A stretch of DNA of 7,211 bases from Bacillota bacterium. Its GTDB lineage: Bacteria; Bacillota; Clostridia; Christensenellales; CAG-138. Below, piece by piece: positions 5,992 to 7,211 of the stretch. The position numbers were made by a program, and so were the translations under genes. Positions within the stretch are counted from its first letter, which is position 1. Every line of letters starts with the position of its first letter. The notes under the pieces are model-generated. The model saw nothing but the letters and a program-made list of their open reading frames with translations, was not told where the DNA came from and made no database searches. Location: contig JAEYLA010000252.1 in assembly GCA_023461495.1 (NCBI GenBank), forward strand, positions 1 through 7,211, written 5' to 3'.

Positions 5992-6795
5992 TTATAGGTC
6001 GATGCCCTCAATTTGCATCGGCTGATTCAAAAGCGCCTCAAAGCGCATCCGGTAAATATCCGGCTCGCCGCTGGTATGGAACGAAACGCTGCCAATGCCC
6101 TGTGTGTTATCAAGCTCCTGCTCAACAAGTAGCTGGCGCATGGCTTCCGCCGCTGTCCGTCCGCCGTCAAAGAAACAGGGAACGCCTTTAAAATGCTCCG
6201 CGCAATACGCGGCAAGCTGGCTCTGGAAAAACAGGTAATGCGTGCAGCCAAGTACAACGGCATCCACACGCGCGCCCTCATAGGGGGCAAGGGTTTCATA
6301 GAGGATATCCGCATAATCATCCGGCCCAAATCGGCTTTCTTCCACACGGCGCACAAATTCCGCGCTGCAGGGGATATTCTTGACACGGTTCGGGTCGGGC
6401 AGGGACGCGTGCAGCGCAAGATATCTTGGATGCGTGGCGGTCGCGCGGGTTGCCATCATCAAAATAATGCCGTCCCCCGGCGTTTCGGCCGCAGCCACAA
6501 TGGCGGGCTGTATGCCGACGATGGGGATGGAAAACTCCTGCTGCAATGCGGGCAGCGCAACGGCGGTAGACGTATTGCACGCAAGAAGCACGGCCTTTAC
6601 GCCCTGCATCATAAAATAGCGGATTGCGTTGTTGGAAAGCGAAAGAATCTCCTCTACGGTGCGCGAACCGTAGGGCGCGTTCAGATTATCCCCATAATAA
6701 AGAAAATCTTCCTTCGGAAGCATATGTAAAGCCTGGCGCAGTGTGGATACACCGCCCAAGCCGCTGTCGAATATGCCGATGGGACTTTTATCCAT
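5992..6795 (-). CDS. murI: Glutamate racemase
   Basis: A 267-residue cofactor-independent racemase (EC 5.1.1.3) that converts L- to D-glutamate for peptidoglycan stem peptides. The N-terminal GIFDSGLGG (7-15) and YYGDNLNAPYGSRT (33-46) are typical. The two catalytic cysteines are present: Cys73 in LLACNTSTA and Cys184 in VLGCTHY. PIVGIQPAI (91-99) has Gln where many homologues have Glu; I see no other missing residue. The start is the ATG at 6795, with GGAGG 6 bases upstream at 6806-6802, and it places the conserved FDSGLGG where it belongs. An in-frame ATG at 6846 would add 17 residues, has no ribosome binding site, and is rejected. No convincing promoter is seen in the 146 bases upstream and no terminator follows the preceding gene, so it may be co-transcribed with it. 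Confidence 0.96.
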   Translation of the reverse strand: MDKSPIGIFDSGLGGVSTLRQALHMLPKEDFLYYGDNLNAPYGSRTVEEILSLSNNAIRYFMMQGVKAVLLACNTSTAVALPALQQEFSIPIVGIQPAIVAAAETPGDGIILMMATRATATHPRYLALHASLPDPNRVKNIPCSAEFVRRVEESRFGPDDYADILYETLAPYEGARVDAVVLGCTHYLFFQSQLAAYCAEHFKGVPCFFDGGRTAAEAMRQLLVEQELDNTQGIGSVSFHTSGEPDIYRMRFEALLNQPMQIEGIDL

Positions 6796-6941
6796 GGAAT
6801 GCCTCCAGTTGATGGGTTTCAACCGCGCGCATTGCACGGCAACCATATCATATTACACCGTATCCATGAAAAATGCCACCCTTTTCATAGTGGATTACAG
6901 CAATTGGGAAATGCAAGGAACCGCGGGCGGCGCAATAGGGC

Positions 6942-7211
6942 TTATGTCTCTGGAGCGGGCTCGGTTGCGGCAGGCGTTTCCGATGGCGGTTCGGTCGGTA
7001 CCGGCGTCGGCGATGCGGCCGGTACAGGCGTTGGGGTGATGACCGGCGCAGGTTCGGGTTCAGACGGTCTTGGCGTACGTCTGGGCGTAGGGGAGGGCGT
7101 GGGTTCGGGCGTCGGCGATGCGGTCGGCCGCGGTGTGCGCCTTGGCGTGGGGGAAGGCGTAGGCGACGGCGTGACCGTCGGCGTAGGAGAAGGGGTGGGC
7201 GTGGGCGAAGG
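6942..7211 (-). CDS. C-terminal 89 residues of a protein with a Pro/Thr/Ser-rich tail, cut by the right edge
   Basis: The minus strand is open from the edge (7211) to a TAA at 6944-6942. The visible residues are almost entirely Pro, Thr, Ser, Ala, Glu and Val, mostly as alternating Pro-Thr and Pro-Ser, with two clusters RRTPRP. The 13-residue module PTPSPTPRRTPRP occurs twice, at visible residues 17-29 and 37-49, exactly 20 residues apart. The last 40 residues lose the Arg and gain Glu, ending PAPET. Such low-complexity tails usually belong to secreted or membrane-anchored envelope proteins, for instance extracellular linkers of penicillin-binding proteins; with murI next to it this is attractive, but the folded part is outside the window and no function can be given. 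The strong codon periodicity and frame integrity support real coding. The start is not visible. Confidence 0.8.
   Translation of the reverse strand, partial: PSPTPTPSPTPTVTPSPTPSPTPRRTPRPTASPTPEPTPSPTPRRTPRPSEPEPAPVITPTPVPAASPTPVPTEPPSETPAATEPAPET
7065..7163 (-). repeat. Duplicated 39-base module in the Pro-rich tail
   Basis: Two copies of the module encoding PTPSPTPRRTPRP lie at 7163-7125 and 7103-7065, separated by 21 bases. The encoded residues are identical, but 9 of 13 codons differ, all synonymously (10 base changes, including CGG against AGA for Arg). Confidence 0.8.

Noticed and set aside
6796..6846. Upstream ATG for murI
   Set aside because: It has no ribosome binding site, and the extension is not part of the racemase family; the ATG at 6795 has GGAGG 6 bases upstream.
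6743..7039. Plus-strand 98-codon frame over the murI upstream region
   Set aside because: It overlaps the start of murI and the Pro-rich tail gene, both better supported on the minus strand, and has no recognisable motif.
7000..7211. GC-rich repetitive DNA considered as a non-coding tandem repeat or CRISPR-like array
   Set aside because: The repetition follows codon periodicity of alternating Pro-Thr and Pro-Ser in one minus-strand frame, with no fixed repeat-spacer layout.

Overview
The window looks like a chromosomal stretch from a Gram-positive, GC-rich member of the Clostridia. The evidence is strong AGGAGG-type ribosome binding sites, compact genes, intrinsic terminators with long U tracts, a clostridial-type aspartate kinase with two ACT domains, a short serA paired with a DUF1015 gene, and a GGDEF protein with a Cys-rich sensor region seen in anaerobic Firmicutes. 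A sporulation-type promoter motif would fit a spore former. The genus cannot be named from this sequence alone. There is no sign of a mobile element, CRISPR array, tRNA or rRNA.

Layout, left to right. (a) Positions 1-1041 hold a minus-strand signalling unit: a promoter near 987-1016, a GGDEF diguanylate cyclase gene (60-947), and the start codon of a further minus-strand gene at position 4, which runs off the left edge. (b) Positions 1042-5191 hold a minus-strand amino-acid operon read in the order serA (5024-3846), DUF1015 gene (3768-2425), lysC (2406-1084). It has a good promoter at 5163-5191, a leader of about 130 nt, and an intrinsic terminator at 1042-1070. (c) Positions 5229-5935 hold the only plus-strand gene, a peptidoglycan hydrolase with a zinc-peptidase (M15-like) domain and a peptidoglycan-binding domain, behind a promoter resembling the sigma-K type. 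(d) A long bidirectional terminator (5940-5981) separates it from the convergent murI (6795-5992, minus). (e) The right edge (7211-6942, minus) encodes the last 89 residues of a protein ending in a Pro/Thr/Ser-rich tail.

How the genes fit together. SerA makes the first committed intermediate of serine synthesis and LysC the first of the aspartate family (lysine, threonine, methionine and diaminopimelate). DUF1015 sits between them and is probably metabolic, but its role is unknown. On the right, glutamate racemase and the hydrolase both act on peptidoglycan, and the Pro-rich tail may belong to an envelope protein. The window is mostly housekeeping. The points that most deserve a second look are the DUF1015 gene, the sporulation-like promoter of a hydrolase without a signal peptide, the serA leader, and the duplicated 13-residue module in the Pro-rich tail. 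Three genes have upstream in-frame start codons that I rejected in favour of internal ATGs with good ribosome binding sites.
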